A DNA stretch of 64,000 bases from Methylobacterium sp. SyP6R (GTDB taxonomy: Bacteria > Pseudomonadota > Alphaproteobacteria > Rhizobiales > Beijerinckiaceae): the NCBI RefSeq assembly GCF_019216885.1, contig NZ_JAAQRC020000001.1, positions 3,711,001-3,775,000 of the forward strand, in the 5' to 3' direction. Made by a program: the position numbers and the translations under genes. The notes under the pieces were generated by a model that was not told the DNA's origin, ran no database searches, and saw nothing but the letters and a program-made list of their open reading frames with translations. Positions within the stretch are counted from its first letter, which is position 1. Each line of letters opens with the position of its first letter. Shown here one piece after another: positions 34,145 to 43,136 of the stretch.

Positions 34145-35980
34145 TCAGCCTCTCGCAGGCCCGGATGCGAGGCGCCAGACCCGGTAGGGCGTGTCCGGCA
34201 CCGGGACCGGCTCCAGCCCGGGCGGGGCGATCTCTCCGCGCCCGAGACGATCCGCCACGCTCAGGCCCTCGCCCGGCTTCGCGGGGAGTGAGCAGGCCAC
34301 GATGTAGTCCGCCCCCATCCGCGCGGCGACCGTGGCCAGGGCGTTCTCGTCCCGGAACGCCTCGATCGAGGCGGCCAGCCCCGGCAGCGCCCGGTGGTAG
34401 GGGGCCGCCACCACGGAATGGTGGCTGTGCAGGAGCAGGCTCGGCCCGAGATCGATCTCGGCGAGGACCAGGCCCGGCGGCAGGGCGTCGAGGGCGGCAA
34501 TCGCCCGGCGGTCGCTGCAGCTGCGCCAGGCGGCGTGCTCGGTCTCGAAGGCCTTGCCGTTGCCCGCCAGCACCTGCGGCGCCGTGGCGAGGAGGAGCCA
34601 GACCTTGCCGCACAGGGACAGGCTGAGCGCCAGGGCGGCGATGCGGCGGCGCGTCGTCGCCTCGGGGGCGCGCAGGAGCGCGACGGCGCGGTCGAGGACC
34701 GGCCCGGCCACCAGGGGCACGAAGGCACCGGCGACGTAGAGTCCGCGGAACTGCGCGGCGCCCAGGGCCGCGCCGAGCCAGAGCATTCCGGCAGTCCCGG
34801 CCATCAGGCGGCGTTGGGCGGGGTCCCGCCCGTGCCAGGCCCACAGGCTCGCCGTCACGGCGCCGATCAGCACCGGCAGGTGGCCGGCGAGGGCCGCGTC
34901 GGGCGCGATCCGGGCGAGCTGCCAGACCGGGAGCATCTCGCGCACCTTCACCAGCCAGTCCTGACGCACGAGATCGGGCATGCCGGTGAACGGCCCGGCG
35001 GCACAGGCCGGGAACAGGACGAGGAAACCCCCGACCGCGACGGCGCCGCCGGCGGCGAGCAGCCCGAGCCGCACGCCCCGGCCGCCGGGTCCCGGCCCGT
35101 CCGGCACGAGAGTCGCCGCCGCCGCGGTGACGGCCGCCGCCGCCCCGAGCCAGAGCCAGGGTGGCGAGAGCGCGTCGCAGGCGGTCGCGGTCCAGAGGGA
35201 CGGGGCGGTCTGGGCGAGGAAGAGGACAGGGGCGAGAAGGCCGAGGGCGAGGCCGAAGCCGCGGAAGGGCGGCAGGGCGGCGCGCCCGTCGCGCAGCCAC
35301 GCGCCGGCGAGGACGAGGCCGGCACCGGCGATGAAGGGCAGCCCTTCGAGCCCGACCGCGAGCGAGAATGCCGCGAGCGCGCCGGCGAACGCCCCGTCCC
35401 GCATCGTCGGGGCCTGCCGGGCAAGCAGCAGGACGAGGGGCAGGATCGCGCAGATCTGGACGTTGTGGTGGTCGATCCGCCCCGGGGCGAACAGGCTGGT
35501 GACGAAGACGGCCTGCGTCCCGGCAAAGATCGCGAAGGCCGCCGCGCGCCAGCCGAAGGCGGCCCACACGCCCCGGTAGAGGATCGTGGCGTAGAGGAGC
35601 AGCAGCAGCAGCGGCCACGACGCCGCGGCGATCCCCTCCGCCCGGACCGGACCGGCGACGGCGCGGGCCAGGAGGACCAGGCCGGCGATCGGCGCATCGA
35701 CGAAGCGCGACCAGTGCATCGGTGGCGCGCCGGCATGGCGATGCTGGACGAGGTCGAACCAGGACTGGCCGGCGAGGAAATCGCGCACCTCCACGAGCCG
35801 CATCGCGTCGTCGGTGTCCGGCAGGCGCAGGTCGCGCAAGGCGGCGACGAGGTCGGACCAGGAGGCCACGCCGACGAACCCGGCCAGCACGATGAGCCAG
35901 ACGACCCACGGGCGCTCGAAGGGTGAACGCTGCACCGCCTCCGATCCGGACCGGGCCTGCGGGAGCGGAGCGGCGACCAT
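34145..35980 (-). CDS. Large polytopic membrane protein, GT-C glycosyltransferase-like
   Basis: 611 residues with about twelve membrane helices. After the first helix, the first long external loop has L-P-D-T-D-D-A-M-R-L-V-E-V-R-D, with an acidic pair of the kind used by GT-C enzymes (PMT, STT3, ArnT) to bind polyprenyl-phosphate sugars, then H-W-S-R-F-V-D-A-P-I. A later P-G-R-I-D-H-H-N-V-Q segment is reminiscent of STT3-type loops. The C-terminal part is a soluble domain (about 500-611). Sugar transfer in the periplasm is inferred from fold style only. It starts the leftward cluster and is divergent from a UDP-galactopyranose-mutase-like gene. Confidence 0.65.
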   Translation of the reverse strand: MVAAPLPQARSGSEAVQRSPFERPWVVWLIVLAGFVGVASWSDLVAALRDLRLPDTDDAMRLVEVRDFLAGQSWFDLVQHRHAGAPPMHWSRFVDAPIAGLVLLARAVAGPVRAEGIAAASWPLLLLLLYATILYRGVWAAFGWRAAAFAIFAGTQAVFVTSLFAPGRIDHHNVQICAILPLVLLLARQAPTMRDGAFAGALAAFSLAVGLEGLPFIAGAGLVLAGAWLRDGRAALPPFRGFGLALGLLAPVLFLAQTAPSLWTATACDALSPPWLWLGAAAAVTAAAATLVPDGPGPGGRGVRLGLLAAGGAVAVGGFLVLFPACAAGPFTGMPDLVRQDWLVKVREMLPVWQLARIAPDAALAGHLPVLIGAVTASLWAWHGRDPAQRRLMAGTAGMLWLGAALGAAQFRGLYVAGAFVPLVAGPVLDRAVALLRAPEATTRRRIAALALSLSLCGKVWLLLATAPQVLAGNGKAFETEHAAWRSCSDRRAIAALDALPPGLVLAEIDLGPSLLLHSHHSVVAAPYHRALPGLAASIEAFRDENALATVAARMGADYIVACSLPAKPGEGLSVADRLGRGEIAPPGLEPVPVPDTPYRVWRLASGPARG

Positions 35981-36069
35981 GGCGGGATCCTGCGGGCCGA
36001 AAGGCGGGGCACCGACCGCTTCGCACGATCGCCCTTACCCCCCGGTTAGCGCGGGCGGTTGAGCGGTTC

Positions 36070-36089
36070 TTTACCATCCGGACGGTAAA
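36070..36089. promoter_or_regulatory. 20-bp operator-like palindrome in divergent promoter region
   Basis: TTTACC, TCCGGA and GGTAAA form a palindrome with one mismatched pair (positions 36076 and 36083). It lies between the starts of the leftward membrane-protein cluster (35980) and the rightward flavoprotein gene (36170), a natural place for a regulator that controls both. Confidence 0.5.
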
Positions 36090-36169
36090 GCTCGGGCAAG
36101 AGAGTCACGTCCTTGGAGCCCCGTCCTTCAAGCGGACACGGCCGTGACCGCCCCGGAGTAGCCCGAGCG

Positions 36170-37672
36170 ATGAGCCTTCACACCGAGACGCTGGTGATCG
36201 GCGGGGGACCGGCGGGCCTGACCACCGGCTACATGCTGGCCAAGGCCGGCCGCGACGTCGTGGTGCTGGAGCGCGACGCGACCCAGGTCGGCGGCATCAG
36301 CCGCACGGTGGAATACAAGGGCTTCCTGTTCGACATCGGCGGCCACCGCTTCTTCTCGAAGGCGAAGGAGGTGGTCGATCTCTGGAACGAGATCCTGCCC
36401 GACGACTTCATCGAGCGGCCGCGGCTGTCGCGGATCTACTACAAGGGCAAGACCTACGCCTACCCGCTCAAGGCCTTCGAGGCCCTGCGCAACCTCGGGA
36501 TCGTCGAGAGCGGCCTTTGCGTCGCCTCCTATCTCTGGGCCCGGGCCCGGCCGATCAAGGACCCGAAGAGCTTCCACGAGTGGGTCCGCAACCAGTTCGG
36601 CGAGCGGCTGTTCTCGATCTTCTTCAAGACCTACACCGAGAAGGTGTGGGGGATGTCCTGCGACGACATCTCGGCCGACTGGGCGGCGCAGCGCATCAAG
36701 GGGCTCGACCTCGGCGCCGCGATCCGCGACGGGCTCAAGCGCTCCCTCGGCCTGCACCGGCCGGCCGCCGGCGACGGCCCGGTGATCAAGACCCTGATCG
36801 AATCGTTCCGCTATCCCCGCCGCGGCCCCGGCATGATGTGGGACGCGGCCGCCACCGCGATCCAGCGCAACGGCGGCCGGGTCCTGCTCGACCGGCGGGT
36901 CGACGGCCTGTCCTACGACTCTGCCACGAAGCTCTGGACGGTGAGCGCCCGGCGCGGGGATGGCAGCCGCGAGACCTTCACGGCCCGCAACGTCGTCTCC
37001 TCGGCGCCGATCCGCGAGCTCGTCGGCGCCATCCGCCCGGCGCCGCTCAGCACCTTCCAGGCCCGTTCCTTGCGCTACCGCGACTTCGTCACCGTGGCGC
37101 TGATCGCGCGGGCCAAGGACAGCTTTCCCGATAACTGGATCTACGTCCATGATCCGGCGGTGAAGGTCGGTCGGGTGCAGAACTTCCGCTCCTGGTCGCC
37201 CGAGATGGTGCCGGACGAGGCCTATGCCTGCCTCGGCCTCGAATATTTCTGCTTCGAGGGCGACGGGCTGTGGAACGCGCCCGATTCCGAGCTGATCGCG
37301 CTGGCCCGCCGCGAGATCGGCCTGATCGGCCTCGTCGATCCGGCCAGCGTGGTCGATGCCTGCGTGGTGCGCCAGCCCAAGGCCTATCCGGTCTACGACG
37401 ACGCCTACCGCGCCCATGTCGCGACGATCCGCCGGGATCTGGAAGGCAGCTACCCGACCCTCCACCTCGTCGGCCGCAACGGCATGCACAAGTACAACAA
37501 CCAGGACCACGCCATGATGACCGCGATGCTGACGGCGCGGAACATCCTGCTGGGCGAGCGGCGCTTCGACGTGTGGAACGTCAACGAGGATGCCGAATAC
37601 GCCGAGGCCGGGCTGTCGGGGGCCCAGGAGGCCCTGGGCAGCGAGCGGATGGTGCCGCGCAAGGTGGCGTGA
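36170..37672 (+). CDS. UDP-galactopyranose-mutase-like FAD oxidoreductase
   Basis: 500 residues. The N-terminal FAD motif V-I-G-G-G-P-A-G-L-T-T-G is at about 8-19, then L-E-R-D and G-G-I-S-R-T. A G-G-H-R-F-F-S-K segment resembles the flavin loop of UDP-galactopyranose mutases and protoporphyrinogen-oxidase-like proteins. A late G-M-H-K-Y-N-N-Q-D-H-A-M-M stretch marks a subgroup often found near glycan genes. The ATG at 36170 is chosen because the dinucleotide fold begins right after it. It could rearrange a sugar or oxidise a lipid; the substrate is not known. Confidence 0.8.
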   Translation: MSLHTETLVIGGGPAGLTTGYMLAKAGRDVVVLERDATQVGGISRTVEYKGFLFDIGGHRFFSKAKEVVDLWNEILPDDFIERPRLSRIYYKGKTYAYPLKAFEALRNLGIVESGLCVASYLWARARPIKDPKSFHEWVRNQFGERLFSIFFKTYTEKVWGMSCDDISADWAAQRIKGLDLGAAIRDGLKRSLGLHRPAAGDGPVIKTLIESFRYPRRGPGMMWDAAATAIQRNGGRVLLDRRVDGLSYDSATKLWTVSARRGDGSRETFTARNVVSSAPIRELVGAIRPAPLSTFQARSLRYRDFVTVALIARAKDSFPDNWIYVHDPAVKVGRVQNFRSWSPEMVPDEAYACLGLEYFCFEGDGLWNAPDSELIALARREIGLIGLVDPASVVDACVVRQPKAYPVYDDAYRAHVATIRRDLEGSYPTLHLVGRNGMHKYNNQDHAMMTAMLTARNILLGERRFDVWNVNEDAEYAEAGLSGAQEALGSERMVPRKVA

Positions 37673-37845
37673 CCCCTCCGGGTGCGGGCGAGCGCCGCCA
37701 TGCGGGACGAACGGAGCCGAACTGCACCCGTTCCGGGGCCCGCGGCGGCGTCGGTGCTTCACAGGACCCCGCCCCTCGACTATGGAGCCGGCACGAGCCC
37801 CCGCACACTCGCCCCGATGAAGACCCGCGGAAGGACCCCACGACC

Positions 37846-39012
37846 ATGACCGGCTTCGACCATGTCGGCCTGACCCGACCCGCCTCGCAGCTCGTGACCG
37901 TGTTCGGGGGGTCGGGCTTCCTCGGCCGCCACGTGGTGCGGGCGCTGGCCAAGCGCGGCTACCGGATCCGGGTGGCGGTGCGCCGGCCCGATCTCGCCCA
38001 GTTCCTCCAGCCCCTCGGCCGCGTCGGCCAGATCGTCGGCGTGCAATCGAACCTGCGCAACCCGGCCTCGATCGCCCGGGCGGTGGAGCATGCCGACATC
38101 GTCGTCAACCTCGTCGGCATCCTCCAGGAGAGCGGCAGCCAGAGCTTCCAGCGCCTCCAGGCCGACGGCGCCGCCGAGGTCGCCCGGGCCGCCGCCGCGG
38201 TGGGCGCCCCGCTGGTCCACGTCTCGGCGCTCGGCGCCGACGCGAACTCGGCCTCGGCTTACGCCCGCTCGAAGGCGATCGGCGAGGCCGGCGTGTTCGA
38301 GGCGCGGCCGGACGTGATCGTCTTCCGCCCGTCGATCGTGTTCGGGCCGGGCGACAGCTTCTTCAACCGCTTCGCCGCGCTCGCCCGCATGCTGCCGGTG
38401 CTGCCGCTCGCCGGGGCCGGCGCGCGGATGCAGCCGGTCTTCGCCGGCGACGTCGCCGAGGCGATCGCCCGGGCGGTCGAGGGCCAGATCCAGGGCGGCC
38501 GGGTCTACGAGCTCGGCGGGCCGGAGATCCTGACCCTGCAGCAGCTCGTCGAGTACACGCTGAAGGTGACGATGCGCCACCGCGTGGTGATGCCGCTTCC
38601 GGCTCCCGCCGCCCGGCTCCAGGCGCGGGCGATGGAACTCGTCGATACCCTGACGCTGGGCCTGCTGCCCGACACCCTGAAGCTCACCCGCGACCAGGTC
38701 ACCCTGCTCCAGAACGACAACGTCGTGTCGGAGGCCGCGAAGGCGGAAGGCCGCACGATCGAGGGCATCGGCATCGCCCCCACCGCGATCGAGGCGGTGG
38801 TGCCGGGCTATCTCTGGCGCTTCCGCAAGGCCGGCCAGTTCGCCACCGGCCGCGGCACCCCCGACATGGCCGCGACCCCAGACCTGATCGCCGCCGACCC
38901 GATGGGTCCCGGCTCGCAGCACCATCCGGGCAACGCCAGCGGCCCGGCGGTCGGCCAGCTCGCGGCGGGCGCGGGGCCGGCGCCGGGGGTGCGCTGGGGC
39001 AAGCGGCAGTAA
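37846..39012 (+). CDS. NDUFA9-like NAD(P)-binding SDR protein
   Basis: 388 residues of the atypical SDR group related to complex I subunit NDUFA9. The Rossmann motif F-G-G-S-G-F-L-G-R-H is at about 20-29, then V-V-N-L-V-G-I-L, V-H-V-S-A-L-G-A and the S-A-Y-A-R-S-K (Y and K kept) active-site-like segment. The C-terminal 60 residues are Gly/Ala/Pro rich. In alphaproteobacteria it is common as a lone gene. It follows the flavoprotein gene after 173 bp and ends at a strong bidirectional terminator. Confidence 0.85.
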   Translation: MTGFDHVGLTRPASQLVTVFGGSGFLGRHVVRALAKRGYRIRVAVRRPDLAQFLQPLGRVGQIVGVQSNLRNPASIARAVEHADIVVNLVGILQESGSQSFQRLQADGAAEVARAAAAVGAPLVHVSALGADANSASAYARSKAIGEAGVFEARPDVIVFRPSIVFGPGDSFFNRFAALARMLPVLPLAGAGARMQPVFAGDVAEAIARAVEGQIQGGRVYELGGPEILTLQQLVEYTLKVTMRHRVVMPLPAPAARLQARAMELVDTLTLGLLPDTLKLTRDQVTLLQNDNVVSEAAKAEGRTIEGIGIAPTAIEAVVPGYLWRFRKAGQFATGRGTPDMAATPDLIAADPMGPGSQHHPGNASGPAVGQLAAGAGPAPGVRWGKRQ

Positions 39013-39035
39013 GGGCTGCACAGGTCCGGATATGG

Positions 39036-39067
39036 AAAAAGGGCGGTCCCGCAGGACCGCCCTTTTT
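39036..39067. terminator. Bidirectional terminator between convergent genes
   Basis: AAAAAGGGCGGTCC and its inverted copy GGACCGCCCTTTTT (39036-39049 and 39054-39067) enclose a CGCA tetraloop. There is a T run on each strand, so it serves both the NDUFA9-like gene and the convergent SDR gene. Confidence 0.92.
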
Positions 39068-39139
39068 CGTAACATTCGCAACCGTTCCGAGCCCGGTCGG
39101 TGGAGGAGGCGGGACGAGGAGCCCCGCCTCCATACGTCC

Positions 39140-39922
39140 TCAGATCGACCGCACGGCCCCGCCATCGACCCGGATCATGCTGCCGGTGACGTAGGACGCC
39201 CGCTCGGAGGCGAGGAAGCAGGCCACGTCGGCGAATTCCTGCACACGGCCGTAGCGCTTGGCGGGAATCGCCACGCGGGAGGCCTCGGCGATCTCGTCGC
39301 GCGACTTGCCCTGCGCCTTGGCGTTGGCGGCGTCGAGCTCACCGGTACGGTCGGTCTCGATCCGGCCGGGCAGGATCATGTTGACGGTGACGCCGTCCGC
39401 CGCGACCTCGGAGGCGAGCGTCTTGGCCCAGCCGGCGATCGAGGCGCGCAGCGCATTCGACATCACCAGGTTCGGGATCGGCTGCTCGACGCCGCTCGAC
39501 GCGACGACCAGGATGCGGCCGAACCCGGCCTGACGCATGCCCGGGAGGACGAGGCCGGCGAGGCGGAAGACCGGGGTCACCATCGCCTCGAATTGCGGCG
39601 TCCAGGCCTCGGGCTGCACGGTGAGCGCGGTGCCGGCCGGCGGACCGCCGGTATTGGCGACCAGGATGTCGACCCCGCCGAGATGCTCCTGCGCGGCGGC
39701 GTAGATCGCCTCGACGTTCTCCTTCAGGCTGCCGACGAAGGCGTGGGCGCGGCCCTGGCCGCGGGCGTTGATCGCTGCCACCGCCGCGTCCAGGCGCTCG
39801 GCGGTGCGGGCGGTGAGCAGCACGTCCGCGCCTTCGGCCGCCAGGGCCTCGGCGATGCCGAGGCCGAGGCCGCGGCTGGACGACAGGACGAGGGCGCGCT
39901 TGCCCTTGAGACCGAGATCCAT
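39140..39922 (-). CDS. SDR-family oxidoreductase lacking the YxxxK motif
   Basis: 260 residues with the SDR fold. The nucleotide motif is S-S-S-R-G-L-G-L-G-I near residue 13, in place of TGxxxGxG, followed by V-A-N-T-G-G-P-P and V-A-S-S-G-V-E-Q-P-I-P. At the catalytic position M-S-N-A-L-R appears in place of Y-x-x-x-K, so Tyr and Lys are both absent. The ending Y-V-T-G-S-M-I-R-V-D-G-G is classical. It belongs to a subgroup annotated as 3-oxoacyl-ACP-reductase-like, but may not reduce ketones. A GGAGGA ribosome site supports the start. Confidence 0.82.
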   Translation of the reverse strand: MDLGLKGKRALVLSSSRGLGLGIAEALAAEGADVLLTARTAERLDAAVAAINARGQGRAHAFVGSLKENVEAIYAAAQEHLGGVDILVANTGGPPAGTALTVQPEAWTPQFEAMVTPVFRLAGLVLPGMRQAGFGRILVVASSGVEQPIPNLVMSNALRASIAGWAKTLASEVAADGVTVNMILPGRIETDRTGELDAANAKAQGKSRDEIAEASRVAIPAKRYGRVQEFADVACFLASERASYVTGSMIRVDGGAVRSI

Positions 39923-39989
39923 GGTGATTCCTCCGGTGATGGTCGAGCTTGACCGATGGCGCCAGGAACTAACACGAGCGCTCGTTTAC

Positions 39990-40142
39990 TCCCACCCACA
40001 CCCTCATCCTGAGGTGCGAGGCGATCGACGATCGCTGAGCCTCGAAGGAGGGCTCCAGAAATCTCTGCGATCCCTGGAGCCCTCCTTCGAGGTCGGTCGA
40101 TCTTCGATCGACAGACACCTCAGGATGAGGTCATGGGTGGGA
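39990..40142. repeat. Nested palindromic repeat element, copy B
   Basis: The outer arms CCCACCCACACCCTCATCCT and AGGATGAGGTCATGGGTGGG are near-inverted. Between them GCCTCGAAGGAGGGCTCCAG pairs with CTGGAGCCCTCCTTCGAGG. It has the same architecture as the elements at 31412 and 55723 and lies between the SDR gene start and the argH end. Confidence 0.85.
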
Positions 40143-40159
40143 TAGACAGGTCTATGCCG

Positions 40160-41551
40160 TCAGACCGTCTCGCCGGCGAGACGCTTGAGCCAGCCTTCCG
40201 CTTGCGCCCGCACGTTGTCCGGTGCGGTGCCGCCATAGCTGGTGCGGCTCGCCACCGAGTTCTCGACGCCGAGCACCGCGAAGACGGCATCCGTGATGCG
40301 CGGCTCCGCCGCCTGCATCACGGCGAGCGGCAGCGCCTCCAGGCCGATGCCGCGGGACGAGGCCTCGCCGACGAGGCGGCCCGTCACGTGGTGGGCATCG
40401 CGGAAGGGAAGGCCGAGCTCGCGCACCAGCCAGTCGGCGAGGTCGGTGGCAGTGGCGTAGCCGGAGCCGGCGGCCGCCTTCAGGACCTCCGGCACCGGCT
40501 CCAGGTCGCGCACCATGCCGGCCATGGCGGCCAAGCACAGCGAGAGGGTCTGGAGCGCGTCGAAGGTGCCTTCCTTGTCCTCCTGCATGTCCTTCGAATA
40601 GGCGAGCGGCAGGCCCTTCATGACGATGAGCAGACCCGACAGGGCGCCGATGATCCGGCCGGACTTGGCCCGGACCAGCTCGGCGGCGTCGGGGTTGCGC
40701 TTCTGCGGCATGATCGAGGAACCGGTGGTGAACCGGTCCGACAGCTTGACGAAGCCGAACTGGGCCGAGGTCCAGACCACGATCTCTTCCGCGAACCGCG
40801 ACAGGTGCACCGCCGCGATCGCCGCCGCCGACAGCGCCTCCAGGGCGAAGTCGCGGTCGGCCACCGAATCGAGCGAGTTCGCCGTCGGCCGGTCGAAGCC
40901 GAGGTTTTTCGCCGTGGCGTGGCGGTCGATCGGGAACGAGGTGCCGGCCAGCGCCGCGGCGCCGAGCGGACATTCGTTGAGGCGGGCGCGGGCGTCGCGG
41001 AACCGGCCGCGGTCGCGGTTCAGCATCTCGACGTAAGCCAGGAGATGGTGCCCGAAGGTGACCGGCTGGGCCGATTGCAGGTGGGTGAAGCCCGGCATCA
41101 CCGTGCCGGCATGCGTGAGCGCCAGCTCGGCCATCGCCTGCTGCAGGTCGGCGGCCTGGCCGTCGAGGGCGTCGAGGGTGTCGCGCACCCACAAGCGCAT
41201 GTCGGTGGCGACCTGGTCGTTGCGCGAGCGCGCGGTGTGGAGCCGGCCGGCCGAGGGGCCGACGATCTCGCGCAACCGGCTCTCCACGCTCATGTGGATG
41301 TCCTCGAGCTCGCGGCGGAACTCGAACGATCCGGCCTCGATCTCGGACTGGACGGTCTTGAGCCCGGCCTCGATCTTCGCCACATCCTCGGCCGGCAGGA
41401 TCCCCGCCTTGCCCAGCATCGCGACATGGGCCAGCGAGCCCCGGATGTCCTGGGGGGCGAGGCGCTTGTCGAAGCCGATGGAGGCGTTGATCTCCTCCAT
41501 GATCTCGGCGGGGCCGCTCGCGAAGCGCCCGCCCCACATCCGGTTGCTCAT
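40160..41551 (-). CDS. argH: Argininosuccinate lyase
   Basis: 463 residues, standard length. ArgH splits argininosuccinate into arginine and fumarate, the last step of arginine synthesis. The superfamily signature [12 protein letters not shown] (catalytic Ser loop) is at about residue 280, and [10 protein letters not shown] and the catalytic H of T-H-L-Q-S-A-Q-P are present. The start has a GAGGTGAGG ribosome site and its ATG overlaps the start codon of the opposite-strand tlpA gene (both within CATG at 41549-41552). Confidence 0.95.
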   Translation of the reverse strand: MSNRMWGGRFASGPAEIMEEINASIGFDKRLAPQDIRGSLAHVAMLGKAGILPAEDVAKIEAGLKTVQSEIEAGSFEFRRELEDIHMSVESRLREIVGPSAGRLHTARSRNDQVATDMRLWVRDTLDALDGQAADLQQAMAELALTHAGTVMPGFTHLQSAQPVTFGHHLLAYVEMLNRDRGRFRDARARLNECPLGAAALAGTSFPIDRHATAKNLGFDRPTANSLDSVADRDFALEALSAAAIAAVHLSRFAEEIVVWTSAQFGFVKLSDRFTTGSSIMPQKRNPDAAELVRAKSGRIIGALSGLLIVMKGLPLAYSKDMQEDKEGTFDALQTLSLCLAAMAGMVRDLEPVPEVLKAAAGSGYATATDLADWLVRELGLPFRDAHHVTGRLVGEASSRGIGLEALPLAVMQAAEPRITDAVFAVLGVENSVASRTSYGGTAPDNVRAQAEGWLKRLAGETV

Positions 41552-42197
41552 GTCCTCACCTCGTCTCGCATCACCGCGAAAAACCCGCCTCGCCCTCGTC
41601 GCGGGGGGGCTCGCCGCCATCCTCGGCCTCGGGGCTGCCCTATACGGGCTTGGCGACCGGAGCAACGGCGGGGCCTGCCCCCTGGCGAAAGCCACCGCCG
41701 CCCGGGTGGCGCCCTTCGCCCGCGGCGAGGTGGCGGCGCTCCAGGTCGATGCCACGCCGAAGCCCGCGCCCGCCATCACCTTCACCGGACCGGACGGGCA
41801 GCCGCGGACGCTTGCCGACCTCAAGGGCCGCACGGTCCTGCTGAACCTGTGGGCGACCTGGTGCGCGCCGTGCAAGGCGGAGATGCCGGCCCTCGACCGG
41901 CTCCAGGGCGCGCTGGGGGACAAGGATTTCGAGGTGGTGGCGCTCAATCTCGACACCCGCAACCCCGACCGGCCGCCGCGCTGGATGCAGGAGAACGGAA
42001 TCGCGCGGCTGGCCTATTACTCCGACCCGGCCGGGCGGGCGCTGCCGGCGCTCCAGCAGGGCGGCGACGTGGTCGGCCTGCCGACCACCTTCCTGATCGA
42101 CCCGTCCGGCTGCGAGATCGGCGTGATGAAGGGCCCGGCGGAATGGGCGAGCGAGGACGCGATGAGGCTGGTGCGGGCGGCGCTCGGGCGGGGGTGA
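41550..42197 (+). CDS. tlpA: TlpA-family thiol:disulfide interchange protein
   Basis: 215 residues. A basic head and membrane anchor (about 12-35) lead to a periplasmic thioredoxin-like domain with the active site W-C-A-P-C at about residue 107, the cis-Pro segment [10 protein letters not shown] and a V-A-L-N-L-D-T strand. TlpA reduces apo-cytochrome or copper-centre thiols during oxidase assembly. The tlpA/argH divergent pair is usual in rhizobia. The start codon overlaps that of argH and has no clear ribosome site, so its leader lies inside argH. Confidence 0.88.
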   Translation: MSSPRLASPRKTRLALVAGGLAAILGLGAALYGLGDRSNGGACPLAKATAARVAPFARGEVAALQVDATPKPAPAITFTGPDGQPRTLADLKGRTVLLNLWATWCAPCKAEMPALDRLQGALGDKDFEVVALNLDTRNPDRPPRWMQENGIARLAYYSDPAGRALPALQQGGDVVGLPTTFLIDPSGCEIGVMKGPAEWASEDAMRLVRAALGRG

Positions 42198-42235
42198 TGG
42201 ATCGCGCGACGGCAAGACCCCGGCCGGCCCGACGA

Positions 42236-42573
42236 CACCGAATCCTCCTGCACCGGCTGGAACACGCGCTCCAGGCTTATGTCGCTCGGCAAGCAGGTCG
42301 GGGTGTTCGGCGGCGTCCGGCTCGCGGTGCGGACCGGGCTGGCGCAAAAGCCAGCGGGCGCCACCTGGCGCCACGTCTACGGCGAGGCATTTCTCTGCGG
42401 CATCGGCTTCATCATGAGCCTGTTCATCGGCGGCCTCGCCCGCGCGACCACGCCCGAATTCGACACCGGGATGACGCTCGGGGTGATCGTGGGTTCGGTG
42501 CTCTCGACGCCGGCCGGCGCGCTGGTGCTGTCGCGCGGGGCCGCGGCAGGAGGTGGGACCGGACGTGCCGTAA
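42236..42573 (+). pseudogene. nhaA: Remnant of nhaA Na+/H+ antiporter
   Basis: A first piece in one frame (42245-42283) reads L-L-H-R-L-E-H-A-L-Q-A-Y-V, matching the segment before helix 9 of NhaA. It is joined by a shift to a second frame (from 42279) reading S-L-G-K-Q-V-G-V-F-G-G-V, then C-G-I-G-F-I-M-S-L-F-I-G-G-L-A, the C-terminal helices of NhaA. The first two thirds of the gene and the part between the two pieces are absent. It is a decayed, internally deleted fragment that cannot make a working antiporter. Confidence 0.75.
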
Positions 42574-42789
42574 GAGCCGCGTCGCGCCGATCGAATTCAA
42601 ACCCTCCGCGTCATCCTCGGGCTCGACGATGTCGAGAACCCGGGATCCATAACCGCTGACGGTGGAGGATCAGGCGGAACGCAGTCCGACGTCGTCCGAA
42701 GCCAGCAGACGTGGATTCGGGCTCCGCTGGGCGGCCCCGGGATGACATCGAGGGCTTCGATCCGGTCAGCCAGCAAACGGGCGCCGAGG

Positions 42790-42975
42790 TCACGGGTCGA
42801 GGGAGGGAAGCGGCGCGCAATCGCGCCGGCCGCTCGCCAGGCAATCCTCGCGCGCCGCCTCCCGGCGCAGCGTGTCGGCGAGCCAGACGCCGCCGGCCAC
42901 CAGGACGATCAGGAACAGGATGGCGGCGAGCGCACGCCGTCGACCGGATCGGTCCGGGTCGCGCATCTGGGGCAT
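42790..42975 (-). CDS. Small single-span membrane protein
   Basis: 61 residues. A basic head (R-S-G-R-R-R), one membrane helix (about 15-34) and an external tail with D-C-L-A-S-G-R-R-D-C-A-P. Small proteins with this D-C-x-x-S-G-R-x-x-C ending are common in Hyphomicrobiales, with no known function. The two Cys could form a disulfide outside the membrane. A GGAAC/CGTT pair lies upstream (42998-43024) with an 18-base spacer, one more than the EcfG consensus. Confidence 0.65.
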   Translation of the reverse strand: MPQMRDPDRSGRRRALAAILFLIVLVAGGVWLADTLRREAAREDCLASGRRDCAPLPSLDP

Positions 42976-43136
42976 CGGATCGTCCGGCGAGCCGGGAAAC
43001 GCCCGCGGCGCACCCGTCCGTTCCGCAGGGACGTCGATCGACGGGCCTGCTTATTCCCCGCCCCGGCAGCGGATGGCCGCATTGCGCGACCATCCGGACG
43101 GGAGGAGGCGGGTCGCCCGGGTTCGAAAAGAGCGCC

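Noticed and set aside
32271..36077. A 1268-codon minus-strand frame spanning several genes
   Set aside because: Only its last third matches a protein family (amine oxidase); the rest is out of frame with the DUF1499 and membrane-protein genes that clearly fit.
42998..43024. EcfG promoter for the small protein at 42790
   Set aside because: GGAAC and CGTT are present, but the spacer is 18 bases, one beyond the accepted range; noted but not listed as a promoter.
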